Source of the DNA: Chloroflexota bacterium
GTDB lineage: Bacteria > Chloroflexota > Dehalococcoidia > Lucifugimonadales > GCA-002694895
NCBI GenBank assembly: GCA_002694895.1
Contig: NZNN01000029.1
Span: 11,659 to 39,491, forward strand
Reading direction: 5' to 3'
DNA length: 27,833 nucleotides
A program made the position numbers and the translations under genes. Shown here piece by piece: positions 1 to 8,873 of this stretch (position 1 is its first letter; every line of letters starts with the position of its first letter). A model generated the notes under the pieces. That model was not told the origin of the DNA and searched no databases. It saw nothing but the letters and a program-made list of their open reading frames with translations.

Positions 1-518
1 TATGCCAGGGGTAAAGATGTTAATTCATTGATAAAATCAGATGAAGTAAAAGAAGAGTTTCGGATCTTTTTTAAAATTTCTTTTTCTCTGTAGATATTGT
101 CAACTTCAGTATTCCCTCTTAAAATAGCTTGATTAGATCTGTGAAATCCATAAGTTAATCCTGAAGTATGCGTTAACAAATGCTCAAATGTAATGGGGGT
201 ATTTATATTAATTAATTCTTCATTTATTAGTACTTTTGTTTTTTCGAATTCAGGGATAAATGTACTTATAGGTTCTTTTACGTTGATATTGTTTTTTTCT
301 AGCACAATTAAACTAACTAATGAAGTAACAGGTTTCGTTAAAGAGTGGATTCGATAAAGTTTATTGTTTTTATATTTTTCATCCTGTGTATAAATTTTGT
401 ATCTGTAAATATCTTTGTTTTCTTTTGAAATATTGATTTCCCCAAACGGGATTTTGTTATTTTGTACAGATTCTTCTAACCAATTATTAAATTGGTTTTC
501 TTTATTTTGATTTAGCAT
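1..518 (-). CDS. Beta-lactamase-family serine hydrolase (partial, C-terminus off the left edge)
   Basis: Seen: the minus-strand frame opens with ATG at 518 and stays open to the window edge, giving 172 residues. It contains SLTK (S59-x-x-K62), the nucleophile/general-base pair of class C beta-lactamases and related serine hydrolases, and LLTHTSGL at about 114-121, a hallmark of the same family. The Y-x-N and H/K-x-G motifs would lie beyond the edge. No signal peptide is visible at this N-terminus (it begins with polar residues), which suggests a cytoplasmic esterase- or peptidase-like member rather than a secreted beta-lactamase. The start lies only 4 bases after the stop of the upstream exchanger gene, so the two are probably co-transcribed. 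The family includes esterases, D-aminopeptidases and penicillin-binding proteins, so the substrate is open. Confidence 0.85.
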   Translation of the reverse strand, partial: MLNQNKENQFNNWLEESVQNNKIPFGEINISKENKDIYRYKIYTQDEKYKNNKLYRIHSLTKPVTSLVSLIVLEKNNINVKEPISTFIPEFEKTKVLINEELININTPITFEHLLTHTSGLTYGFHRSNQAILRGNTEVDNIYREKEILKKIRNSSFTSSDFINELTSLPLA

Positions 519-522
519 TTTA

Positions 523-1737
523 TTATTTTTTAATCGATTGGGTTTTATTATTTGTTATAAAAAGTATCAAATATATTAATGCGAATATAAAGATAGCTAT
601 TGATAAATAAGCTCTGATTGAAGTGTCAGTAATAATAAGTTGCCCAAAAAATATTATTAGTAAAAATATTGGCATTTGTAATTTGAATTTACCCCATAAA
701 ATCATACTTATTTGCAGGAAAGCAAAAGCAGCAGTTAATAAAAATTCTATACCCTGGGCATTATTTAAAGGAAAACTTATTATTGAAGATGTTGCATAAG
801 AAAAAATTACACCCATGCTTCCAATTAATAATGACATCTGATTTGCCTGGGAGGAAAGAATTATTGATATTGATTCAAGAGATCTGCCTTTCATCGCAAA
901 TAAAGAAGCAATGATAATTTCAGGACTTTCAGATGCTAATGGCGCTAACCATTGAATTAAATAATATTCATCTATTCCTAGCTTTCCACCAATATGTATC
1001 AGAGATTCCACGAAAGGATGAGATACCATAAATATTGTGAAAGCTGAAAATATTATTAATGAAATATTTGTTGTTATTCTTGTTATTTTTGGTAAATTTG
1101 CAAGATACGCACTTATGCCAACAAATTCTGATTCCTCTGATTCTTGCTTCGATGTAATAAATAAGTAAATTAGATAAATGATTATTAAAATAAAAGAAAT
1201 TAATATTGGCTGAAAATTAATGATTGAAGCAAAAATCATTGAAATTGCTCCTAATCCCAGAACAATTAATTCAAGTTTGTTATCAATTTTCATGTTGGAT
1301 AAATGGTTGTTTTTCAACATATTTATTAACATAATAATTGGCCAGCCAAGCCCTGCCAGTAATCTGTTTGCACCAGTAACATTTGCAGAGACATACCCAA
1401 CCCTGTCTGTGAAAACAAAATTATTTAATTTGTATGACTGACCTGCTGTATATGCTAATACAGTTTCGATTGCATATTCTGGCAGAACAGCTATTAATGC
1501 AATTATTGCGATAACAAAGGATCCTGAAATATCTTTTTCACTTGATTCTGCAGCCCACGAAATAATTAATGCAGCTGAAAAAATTGAGAATCCATATGCA
1601 ATAGGTAATAAGATTTCAGGTAATAGGCTATGTTGAGATTTTACTATAATTCCTGCAATGGCAATTATTATGTTGATTATAATAATAGATATCGGCTTAT
1701 ATTGTATTATTTTGTTGTTAACTATTTTATTTTGCAT
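523..1737 (-). CDS. Sodium/calcium exchanger-like (CaCA superfamily) membrane protein
   Basis: A 404-residue, very hydrophobic protein with roughly ten or eleven membrane segments. Two inverted alpha-repeat-like regions are visible. One lies near residues 80-130 and contains AVLPEYAIE followed by a conserved N-x-x-G-A-N stretch. The second lies near 265-310 and contains APLASESPEIIIA, with S-x-x-N-Q further on. In CaCA exchangers the acidic residue of the (T/S)-x-P-E motif in each repeat coordinates the cation; both repeats keep a P-E here. The central loop near 200 is short and polar. The family exchanges Ca2+ (or another cation) for Na+ or H+ across the cytoplasmic membrane; ion specificity cannot be told. 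It is divergent from the phosphodiesterase gene, with only 37 bases between starts, and is followed directly by the serine hydrolase. Confidence 0.8.
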   Translation of the reverse strand: MQNKIVNNKIIQYKPISIIIINIIIAIAGIIVKSQHSLLPEILLPIAYGFSIFSAALIISWAAESSEKDISGSFVIAIIALIAVLPEYAIETVLAYTAGQSYKLNNFVFTDRVGYVSANVTGANRLLAGLGWPIIMLINMLKNNHLSNMKIDNKLELIVLGLGAISMIFASIINFQPILISFILIIIYLIYLFITSKQESEESEFVGISAYLANLPKITRITTNISLIIFSAFTIFMVSHPFVESLIHIGGKLGIDEYYLIQWLAPLASESPEIIIASLFAMKGRSLESISIILSSQANQMSLLIGSMGVIFSYATSSIISFPLNNAQGIEFLLTAAFAFLQISMILWGKFKLQMPIFLLIIFFGQLIITDTSIRAYLSIAIFIFALIYLILFITNNKTQSIKK

Positions 1738-1774
1738 TGTGATTTAATCTTACATTAACAATAATAAAAAAATC

Positions 1775-3187
1775 ATGAAAAAAATATTAATTGTTGGATT
1801 AGATGGTTTGCAGATGAATCAGATAAATCATTTGCAAACTCCCAATTTGAATAAATTTAAAAATAATGGTTTTAGTTTTGAAAATCATCATTCAACTTTT
1901 CCCACTGTAACAAGGAGTAATGCTGCTAGTATTGTTACTGGAGTTAATCCAGGGACCCATGGCATAGTTGGAAATACCATGGTGTTTAGAGATTATGATT
2001 CAGAAATTATCCTTCCAGTTTTCTATTCGGAGATGCTGGACTTATACAATCGTACAGGCGAAATTTTGTTAGTTCCTTCTTTGTCTGAGATTTTATCAGA
2101 TAATGGTTTAAGTTTTATGGTATTAAATTCAGGATCAAGTGGTAATGCTATTATTCAAAACACTGCAATAATTAAAAACAAGCAAACTACTTTACACAGA
2201 GATATAAATTTAGATAAAAATGAATATTCTAATTTACCAGATAGTATTCATGAATGGCCTGAACAAAATATCCCTGATTATAATTCCACTAATCATATTA
2301 TAAATATTTTAAGTGATTTAGAGGAAGACAATTTATCTGATGTTAGTATCATATGGTTTGATGAACCAGATAAAAGCCAACATAATTTTGGATTAAATGT
2401 AGAAGAAAGTAATAAAGCTTTAAAGCATGTAGATAATTTGTTTGGGAAGATTATAGAATTTTTGGATCAAAATTCATTAGACCCAACTATAATGTTGGTT
2501 TCTGATCATGGATATTCAAGGATCACCGAAGTTGTAGATATTCAAAAAGAATTACAGGCAAATTTTCCTGGTTATTTGTTTGCAGAAAATGGGGGTTCAT
2601 TTTTAGTTTATACAAAGAAAGATCAAATATTTGATCCGATTTTGATTCATGAGATAATGTCAAAACCATGGGCAGGGCCAATTATTGCTGGAAGTAATAA
2701 AATTAGTATTAATGGGATACACAATTATGATCTTTTTGCTCAATCAGGTAAAAGAAATCCAGACTTGTTTGTTTCAATGAATTGGGAAAAATTACATAAT
2801 TTAAAAAATATTGAAGGACAAGTATATTCTACCAGTTTGAAAAAAGGTTTAGGTAATCATGGATCTGTGAGTCCCCAGGAGATACATAATTCACTTGTCA
2901 TTGGAGGTAAGGAAATCAAGGTTAATCAAGGAACTTTTTTACCTTCTAGTAATATTGATATTTTACCAACAATATTAACTTTGCTCGATATAGGGATACC
3001 TAAGCATCTGGAGGGGAGGGTATTATTTGAATGTTTAGATAATAATTCAAGTAATATTAATGATGAATTTGATAAATTAAATTTCCCTTTGACTACACGC
3101 TTACACAATGGAGAATATATACAAAATATTCATTTATCAATATATAAGAATTTTAAATATTTAGATTTTGCGAGTGTTGAAAAATAA
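1775..3187 (+). CDS. Type I phosphodiesterase / nucleotide pyrophosphatase family protein
   Basis: A 470-residue member of the alkaline-phosphatase superfamily. Seen: the N-terminal strand IVGLDG, whose D10 is a metal ligand; FPTVTR (42-47), where T46 aligns with the nucleophilic threonine of NPP enzymes, followed by SIVTG and a downstream THGIVGN; WFDEPDKSQH near 194-203, giving further metal ligands D and H; VSDHGYS near 242-248, the D-H pair; and a late GNHGS with the last metal histidine. These make up the usual two-zinc site. The family hydrolyses phosphodiesters or phosphonate/nucleotide esters. No signal peptide is seen, so it is probably cytoplasmic. The start ATG lacks a clear Shine-Dalgarno. 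It is followed 45 bases later by the crotonase gene on the same strand and may head that cluster, although the substrate link is unknown. Confidence 0.88.
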   Translation: MKKILIVGLDGLQMNQINHLQTPNLNKFKNNGFSFENHHSTFPTVTRSNAASIVTGVNPGTHGIVGNTMVFRDYDSEIILPVFYSEMLDLYNRTGEILLVPSLSEILSDNGLSFMVLNSGSSGNAIIQNTAIIKNKQTTLHRDINLDKNEYSNLPDSIHEWPEQNIPDYNSTNHIINILSDLEEDNLSDVSIIWFDEPDKSQHNFGLNVEESNKALKHVDNLFGKIIEFLDQNSLDPTIMLVSDHGYSRITEVVDIQKELQANFPGYLFAENGGSFLVYTKKDQIFDPILIHEIMSKPWAGPIIAGSNKISINGIHNYDLFAQSGKRNPDLFVSMNWEKLHNLKNIEGQVYSTSLKKGLGNHGSVSPQEIHNSLVIGGKEIKVNQGTFLPSSNIDILPTILTLLDIGIPKHLEGRVLFECLDNNSSNINDEFDKLNFPLTTRLHNGEYIQNIHLSIYKNFKYLDFASVEK

Positions 3188-3232
3188 AGTGCAAAATAAT
3201 AGTAATCACAAAATTATCATTGGAGGAAAAAT

Positions 3233-4036
3233 ATGTCATTTGTAGAAACAGATATTCATGGGCAAATAATGATTGTCAAACTTAATCGACCTGAAAGATT
3301 GAATGCTCTTAGTAAAGTTATAAGAGAAGGTATGGCGGATGCATTTAACCAATTTAAAAATGATAAAGATTTAGAAGTGGCTATTCTAACAGGAGAAGGA
3401 AGAGGATTCTGTGCAGGAGAAGATATGAAAGAATCCTTAGAAATTGGAGAATTAGCTTCTGCTCCGGGGAAAGGGAATGATAATGCAGACCCTTTCATGA
3501 ATGGAGAATTAGATAAACCTGTTATAGGAGCTATAAATGGTTATGCAATGGGCGGTGGATTTATGCTTGTTGAGAAGACAGATTTAAGAGTAGCTGTAAA
3601 AGAAGCTATTTTCGAAATGTCAGAAGCAAAAAGATGGTTATTAGGTGGATATAATCATGGTCATTATGCCAATTTACCGCATCCAATTGCAACTGAAATG
3701 GCATTAGGGTTTAGGTTTACAGCAGAACGATTATATCAAGTGGGATTTATTAACAGATTAGTAGAAAAAGAAGAATTAATGTCCAATGCATTAGATATGG
3801 CAGAACATTTACTTTCATTACCTCCATCTTCTAGAGTAAATACGATATATATGATGAGAGAAATGGCTCCTAAGGTTTCTGGAAATTATCTTGATTTAGC
3901 AGATAAATTACATGCACATGGAGATCAGGAAGACAGAATGGAATCAAGGAGAGCATTCGCAGAAAAAAGAAAACCTAATTTTAAAGGATGGATTAATCCT
4001 GAAGATAGATATAATACTCCAAAATTAAAACAATGA
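3233..4036 (+). CDS. Enoyl-CoA hydratase/isomerase (crotonase) family protein
   Basis: A 267-residue crotonase-fold protein. Seen: the N-terminal VKLNRPERLNAL block, the first oxyanion-hole segment GFCAGEDMKES (59-68), and the second PVIGAINGYAMGGGF (96-110). After residue 130 the sequence departs from the classic PE-x-x-x-G active-site region and reads AKRWLLGGYNHGHY instead. The usual catalytic glutamates are therefore not obvious, and it may be a specialised hydratase, dehydratase, isomerase or hydrolase on a CoA thioester. GGAGG lies 8-9 bases upstream of ATG and fixes the start. The gene end abuts a family III CoA-transferase. A CoA-transferase beside a crotonase recalls the CaiB/CaiD pairing of carnitine metabolism, but substrate identity is only inference. 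Confidence 0.9.
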   Translation: MSFVETDIHGQIMIVKLNRPERLNALSKVIREGMADAFNQFKNDKDLEVAILTGEGRGFCAGEDMKESLEIGELASAPGKGNDNADPFMNGELDKPVIGAINGYAMGGGFMLVEKTDLRVAVKEAIFEMSEAKRWLLGGYNHGHYANLPHPIATEMALGFRFTAERLYQVGFINRLVEKEELMSNALDMAEHLLSLPPSSRVNTIYMMREMAPKVSGNYLDLADKLHAHGDQEDRMESRRAFAEKRKPNFKGWINPEDRYNTPKLKQ

Positions 4037-4056
4037 TTATAAAAAAAGGACACAAT

Positions 4057-5265
4057 ATGAATAATCAAGGACCTTTATCAGGCATTAATGTAGTTACATG
4101 TTCAACAGCACAAGCAGGAACTGTTCCTTATATGCTAATGGCTGACATGGGTGCAAATATAATAAAAATAGAATTACCTAACAAAGGTGATAGTAACAGA
4201 AATTCTGGAGAACTTAAAAATGGCATAAGTTCATATTTTGAAACTAATAATCGAGGAGTTAAAAGCCTAACACTTAATTTGAAAAGTGAACAGGGAAAAC
4301 AAATTTTGCATAAACTGATTAAGAAAGCTGATGTGTTTGGACAAAACTTTAGCCCTGGTGCAGCTGATAGAAATGGTTTTGGATATGAAGATTTAAAAAA
4401 AATTAATCCATCAATTGTTTACGCGTCTGTGTCTGCTTATGGGCCGGATGGGCCAAGTGCAAATTTGCCAGGTACAGATGCTGTCGGACAGGCGATAGGT
4501 GGTGTGACAGAAGCTTTTTCTGTGCCTGGACAACAAATGAGAACAGGAGTTGCTTCAGTAGCAGATGAAACCTGTGGAATAATAACACTAAGTGGAATCT
4601 TGGCAGCTTTGCTACATGCAAAAAATACAGGGGTAGGGCAAAAAATAGAAACTTCTTTAATTGGAAGTGCTTTTAGATTAATGGGGTGGACCATGACAAC
4701 TGCAATGTGGAAGAACATTCCACCTATAACTGGTGCCAGAATAAACGGATCTAGAGAGAAGGCAGGGATAGCTGCATGTTTCAATGATATAGATGGTAAA
4801 CCTCTAGCAATACAATTAGACTCAAAACAATGGATACCATGTATGGAAAAATTAGGATTTGTTGAAAATTTAAAAAATAAAGGATTAGATGATTTAGGAT
4901 TAGCTTTTGAATCTGAAGAAAAGAAAAATGAAATATTAAATGAATTGTCCAAAATGTTTGGCGGAAATAAAAGGTCATTTTGGATTAAATCTATGAGAGA
5001 TTCAAGATTGGTGGCAGCTCCAGTAAACAGCATGATTGAAGCTTCTAATGATCCCGATATTAAATCTAACAATTATGTGACTGAGATTTTCCATCCTGAA
5101 TTAGGAGAAAAAATTAAAGTTCATGGAACTCCATGGAAATTTTCTGAAACCCCTTCAAGTTTTGGGGTAGCACCAAAACTTGGCGAGCATAATTATGAAA
5201 TTCTTGAAAATATTGGTTTCGATAAGAAAGAAGTAGATCAATTGATAAAAGATAAAATAATTTAA
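4057..5265 (+). CDS. CaiB/BaiF family III CoA-transferase
   Basis: A 402-residue protein. An in-frame ATG at 4033 overlaps the preceding stop, but the ATG at 4057 has AAAGGA ending 6 bases upstream, so I prefer it. Family III features: N-terminal GVNVV-like segment and ADMGANIIKIE; VYASVSAYGPDGP; and PGTDAVGQAIGG, whose Asp (codon 4477-4479, residue 141) aligns with the catalytic aspartate that forms the acyl-anhydride intermediate. The length matches the family (about 400). These enzymes move CoA between carboxylic acids in the cytoplasm and act as intertwined dimers. Tight coupling with the crotonase gene suggests that this enzyme activates an organic acid and the neighbour modifies the CoA ester. 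The downstream DDAH-like gene starts 23 bases later. Confidence 0.93.
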   Translation: MNNQGPLSGINVVTCSTAQAGTVPYMLMADMGANIIKIELPNKGDSNRNSGELKNGISSYFETNNRGVKSLTLNLKSEQGKQILHKLIKKADVFGQNFSPGAADRNGFGYEDLKKINPSIVYASVSAYGPDGPSANLPGTDAVGQAIGGVTEAFSVPGQQMRTGVASVADETCGIITLSGILAALLHAKNTGVGQKIETSLIGSAFRLMGWTMTTAMWKNIPPITGARINGSREKAGIAACFNDIDGKPLAIQLDSKQWIPCMEKLGFVENLKNKGLDDLGLAFESEEKKNEILNELSKMFGGNKRSFWIKSMRDSRLVAAPVNSMIEASNDPDIKSNNYVTEIFHPELGEKIKVHGTPWKFSETPSSFGVAPKLGEHNYEILENIGFDKKEVDQLIKDKII

Positions 5266-5288
5266 GTTATATAATTTAAATCTTTAAA

Positions 5289-6188
5289 ATGAACAGAGAA
5301 ATAATGGGTAATATAAAATATGGATTAAATTCAAATGTGTCAACATTGAAAACTGTTTTACTTAAGGATCCTAAAGCAGCTTTCAAATCTCAGAAAACAA
5401 TTGACTTACAATGGCAAAATTTAAATTTTATTGAAAAACCAGATTACAAAAAGTCAATAATTCAATATGGAAAATTTGTTGATATATTAAATGATAATCA
5501 TGTTGAGGTTTTATTTATACCTGAAGATGAGAAAACATCTTTGGATTCTATTTATACTCATGACCCGATGTTTATGACTCCCAATGGTGCAGTGATAGGA
5601 AATATGGGCAAAAAACAACGAAAACCTGAAACAATAATGATGAAAAGTTATTTAGATGAAATGGGTATTCCTATATTTGGTGAAATTGATAATGGAGGTA
5701 CTCTCGAAGGTGGAGATGCAATTTGGATTAACGATAAAACTGTAGCTGTTGGTTTAACTTATAGAACAAACAATGAAGGTATAAATCAATTAAGAAAAAT
5801 TTTATCTACAATCTCAGTTGAACTTATTTGTGTAGATTTACCTCATTGGAATGGTCCGGTTGATGTTTTACATTTAATGTCTTTAATAAGTCCCTTAAAA
5901 GAAGATTTGTTTTTGATTTATGAAAAGTTATTACCAGTTGGTTTCCTTGAATTTTTAAATAAAATAGCTATCAAAACAATATCTATTGCTGATGAAGATT
6001 ATGATACCTTGGGTTGTAATGTTTTGCCTTTATCAACAACCAAATGCTTGATTACAAATGGCAATGATAGAACTACTAAAATTATAGAAGATAATGGAAT
6101 TGAAGTAATAGAATTTCAGGCAAGTGAAATATGCTATAAGGGGTCCGGTGGACCTACTTGCTTAACAAGACCACTATACAGAGATTAA
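5289..6188 (+). CDS. Amidinotransferase / dimethylargininase (DDAH)-type hydrolase
   Basis: A 299-residue protein with the pentein (guanidine-modifying) fold signature. Seen: YTHDP (H91, D92), GGTLEGGDAIWI (E140, D143), VDVLHLM with the likely catalytic H195, and GSGGPTCLTRPL near the C-terminus with the likely nucleophile C291. This Asp/Glu-His-Cys arrangement is shared by arginine deiminase, dimethylarginine dimethylaminohydrolase and amidinotransferases. The length (about 300) suits a DDAH-type hydrolase better than arginine deiminase (about 400). The expected reaction is release of an amine or ammonia from a guanidino compound to give citrulline or a relative. A second ATG at 5304 is possible; neither start has a strong Shine-Dalgarno. 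Its stop directly abuts the stop of the convergent amidase gene. Confidence 0.85.
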   Translation: MNREIMGNIKYGLNSNVSTLKTVLLKDPKAAFKSQKTIDLQWQNLNFIEKPDYKKSIIQYGKFVDILNDNHVEVLFIPEDEKTSLDSIYTHDPMFMTPNGAVIGNMGKKQRKPETIMMKSYLDEMGIPIFGEIDNGGTLEGGDAIWINDKTVAVGLTYRTNNEGINQLRKILSTISVELICVDLPHWNGPVDVLHLMSLISPLKEDLFLIYEKLLPVGFLEFLNKIAIKTISIADEDYDTLGCNVLPLSTTKCLITNGNDRTTKIIEDNGIEVIEFQASEICYKGSGGPTCLTRPLYRD

Positions 6189-7592
6189 TTAACTTTTAGG
6201 ATCTATAGGTGTTTTTATAGCATTAGTATTATTTTTTTCAAATGATTGACTATATGAAAGTAGGTCGTATTCATTATTACATTCTGTAATAAGTTGTATA
6301 CCTATTGGTAATCCATCATCAGTAAATGATGCTGGCAAAGATACGCAAGGAGAAGAAGTTAATGTTATTGAATGTGTGTAATATAGCCAATTTATATAAT
6401 CAGCCATTTTAACTCCTTCAACTTCTTCCATATATCTGATCTCAACATCAAATGGAGGAACCATCACTGTTGGGCAAACTAGTAGATCGTATTTATTAAA
6501 AAATTCGGCAGTATTGTTAAAAAGTTTAGCTCTTAATAATTCTGCTTCAGCAACTTCAGCACCAGTTAATTTTAATCCTGTTTCTATGTTCCAGATAATT
6601 TCGGGTTTAAGGTTTGCCCTGTGATTTTTCAATCTTTCAGCTTGTGCTGCAAATTTTAATGATCTCAAAACTCTTATTATATGATGAGCATCGCTTAAAT
6701 CAATACAGTCTTCTATTAATTCTGATCCCATTGATTCAAAAACTTTTAATGACTTTTCCATGCTGGCTCTTACACGTGGGTCTAAAGGTTCTCCTCCCAA
6801 ATCAAAAGAATATGCAACTTTTTTTGGTATTTTAGATTCTTTTACAGCATTTAAATAATCAGGAGTTTGTTTTTTACTGTAAGGATCAAATTCATAGTAT
6901 CCAGTCATAGCATTTAACATTAGTGCTGTGTCTTCAATATTCCTAGCCATTGGACCAGAAACTGATATTGAATCAAAAGGAGAATTACCTGGCCCAGTAG
7001 GAACAGTACCTGGAGATGGCCTGAATCCAACAACCGAGCAAAAGCTACCAGGTATTCTTAAACTTCCTCCAGTATCACTTCCTGAAGCCAGCCACACTTC
7101 TCCGCTGACTAAAGATGAAGCGGCTCCACCAGATGATCCTCCCACAGTTTTTTTAGTGTTCCATGGGCTTAATGATGCTCCAAATACATCATTAAAAGTA
7201 TTTGCTCCTGCTCCAAATTCTGGGGTATTTGATTTCCCCACAACTATTCCACCGTTTTTTTCTAATCTTTGTACTAAAATATCTGATTTTGTAGGTATAT
7301 GATCTTTGAAAAGAGGAGATCCCCATGTAGTTCTGACTCCTTCAACTTCAACAAGATCTTTAATAGATAAAGGAATTCCTTGTAGATATGGTTTTTCCGA
7401 TTCAGTTTTTGATTCTATTTCTTTTGCATGCGACATAGCTCTTTCAGGACATACTGTTGGCATCGCATTAATTATGGGATCAACTTCTTTAATTCTATCG
7501 AGGCTTATTTCCACTAATTCTGTTGGCTTTACTTCTTTATTGATTAGTTTATTTCTAATTTCTGTGGCAGAGTTTTTTATAAGTTCGTGCAT
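6189..7592 (-). CDS. Amidase signature family enzyme
   Basis: A 467-residue amidase. The complete Ser-cisSer-Lys triad is visible: K78 in PLSIKD, S153 in GGSSGGAAS, and nucleophile S177 in GSDTGGSLR. The 24-residue spacing between the two serines is the family value. The glycine- and serine-rich core (150-190) is intact and the length is normal. AAAGGA lies 6 bases before the ATG. The family hydrolyses amide bonds (GatA, indoleacetamide hydrolase, fatty acid amide hydrolase). No gatB or gatC lies nearby, and the adjacent upstream gene is an MFS exporter, so a catabolic amidase is more likely than the tRNA amidotransferase subunit. Whether it acts with the DDAH-like enzyme across the convergent junction is unknown. 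Confidence 0.93.
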   Translation of the reverse strand: MHELIKNSATEIRNKLINKEVKPTELVEISLDRIKEVDPIINAMPTVCPERAMSHAKEIESKTESEKPYLQGIPLSIKDLVEVEGVRTTWGSPLFKDHIPTKSDILVQRLEKNGGIVVGKSNTPEFGAGANTFNDVFGASLSPWNTKKTVGGSSGGAASSLVSGEVWLASGSDTGGSLRIPGSFCSVVGFRPSPGTVPTGPGNSPFDSISVSGPMARNIEDTALMLNAMTGYYEFDPYSKKQTPDYLNAVKESKIPKKVAYSFDLGGEPLDPRVRASMEKSLKVFESMGSELIEDCIDLSDAHHIIRVLRSLKFAAQAERLKNHRANLKPEIIWNIETGLKLTGAEVAEAELLRAKLFNNTAEFFNKYDLLVCPTVMVPPFDVEIRYMEEVEGVKMADYINWLYYTHSITLTSSPCVSLPASFTDDGLPIGIQLITECNNEYDLLSYSQSFEKNNTNAIKTPIDPKS

Positions 7593-7632
7593 ATTAAATC
7601 CTTTATAAAATTCGATATTTTTAATTATGGCA

Positions 7633-8814
7633 TTATTTAGTTTCTTTTGCTATTAATTTGGTAATCGGTGTTATGGTAAGCAAGATAATTCCTGATATAA
7701 ATATAAATAAAATGATCCCAAATTGCTGAGATAGATATCCGGATAATACCCCTGTTAATGATGATATTCCCCAAGTAAAAGTTTGTATGGATATTACTTT
7801 ACCCCTCATATTATCTGGGACAGAAGTTTGAATTAGAGTTGTTATTGCTGATTCAGATGCAGCTGCAAGTGAGAATAATATAGCAAATAATATTATTCCA
7901 ACAATAAAGTTTGGAGAAAATGCAAAAAGTATTAAAGTTATCGCACCACCTGCAATACTAACAGTTAATAATTTGCTTATATTAATGCTTTTTAAGCTAG
8001 CGACAGTAAAACATGCTACAGCCATACCGAAGCCAGCCGAAGATAATAGAATGCCGAATCCTGTTGGGCCTGCATTGAACATATCTTTAGCTATTACCGG
8101 AGAAAGTGTTTCTAATCCAAAAATTAAAATTGCAATTGAAAGCATTATAATAAAAAGGTATTTTATGATATTTAAATTAAATATATATTTTATTGATTTT
8201 ATGATTTGAAGATCTTTTGAATAGTCATATTTTTGACCTTTATTTATGAGTGGTAACATTAATAAATTATGTAAAATATAAGCTACAAAAGAAAAATATA
8301 ACGTAAAAGATAAAGATATTTTATCTATTAATAATCCTGCTAAAGCTGGTGCAAATGTACCTACAAAGGTCATTACTCCAAAATCTAGAGCAGTTGCTGG
8401 TAACAATAATTTAGTGCCCGAAAGTTCTTTTACAAAACCTATTCTACTGGGTACATAAATAGCAGCTAAGATTCCATTTAGGAACATTAAAATAATTAAA
8501 GTTAGTTCATCAATTTTATTGATTTGAATGAGTACCCCGATCAAAAGAATTATTAAACTTTCCATGAATTTGCTGATTATTATTATTTTTGGTTTTGAAT
8601 ATCTGTCTGCTAATATTCCTCCAAAGAAAGACAGCAATGACATAGAGACTCCAGTTGCTGCAGCTAGAGTGCCTACAAATAAAGGAGAATCAGTAAGTTC
8701 ATATGATAACCACCCTATGGCAGTGAGCCTACACATGAATCCAATTTCATTTATACTATTTGCACCAAGGTAAATTTTGAAATTTCTTATTTTTAATAAT
8801 TCGAATATTGGCAT
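7633..8814 (-). CDS. MFS transporter, EntS/MFS_3-like exporter
   Basis: A 393-residue protein when started at the ATG at 8814; a TTG 15 bases upstream would also be in frame but has no better ribosome site. About twelve membrane segments are visible. Motif A of the major facilitator superfamily appears as GGILADRYSK between helices 2 and 3, and YVPSRIGFVKEL after helix 4 resembles the P-x-R-x-x-F-x-x-E-L block of EntS-like exporters. It resembles the MFS protein at 11251-12486, so the two are probably paralogues. Role: proton-driven export of an unidentified small molecule at the cytoplasmic membrane. It sits 40 bases upstream of the amidase on the same strand and could be co-transcribed with it. 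Confidence 0.88.
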   Translation of the reverse strand: MPIFELLKIRNFKIYLGANSINEIGFMCRLTAIGWLSYELTDSPLFVGTLAAATGVSMSLLSFFGGILADRYSKPKIIIISKFMESLIILLIGVLIQINKIDELTLIILMFLNGILAAIYVPSRIGFVKELSGTKLLLPATALDFGVMTFVGTFAPALAGLLIDKISLSFTLYFSFVAYILHNLLMLPLINKGQKYDYSKDLQIIKSIKYIFNLNIIKYLFIIMLSIAILIFGLETLSPVIAKDMFNAGPTGFGILLSSAGFGMAVACFTVASLKSINISKLLTVSIAGGAITLILFAFSPNFIVGIILFAILFSLAAASESAITTLIQTSVPDNMRGKVISIQTFTWGISSLTGVLSGYLSQQFGIILFIFISGIILLTITPITKLIAKETK

Positions 8815-8873
8815 AGTAAGTTTAATCAATAATTCTGATATAATATAATCCGCAATTCATTCTATATTCATAA

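Noticed and set aside
4437..5072. 211-residue minus-strand ORF inside the CoA-transferase gene
   Set aside because: It lies wholly within a well-supported family III CoA-transferase and shows no motif of its own.
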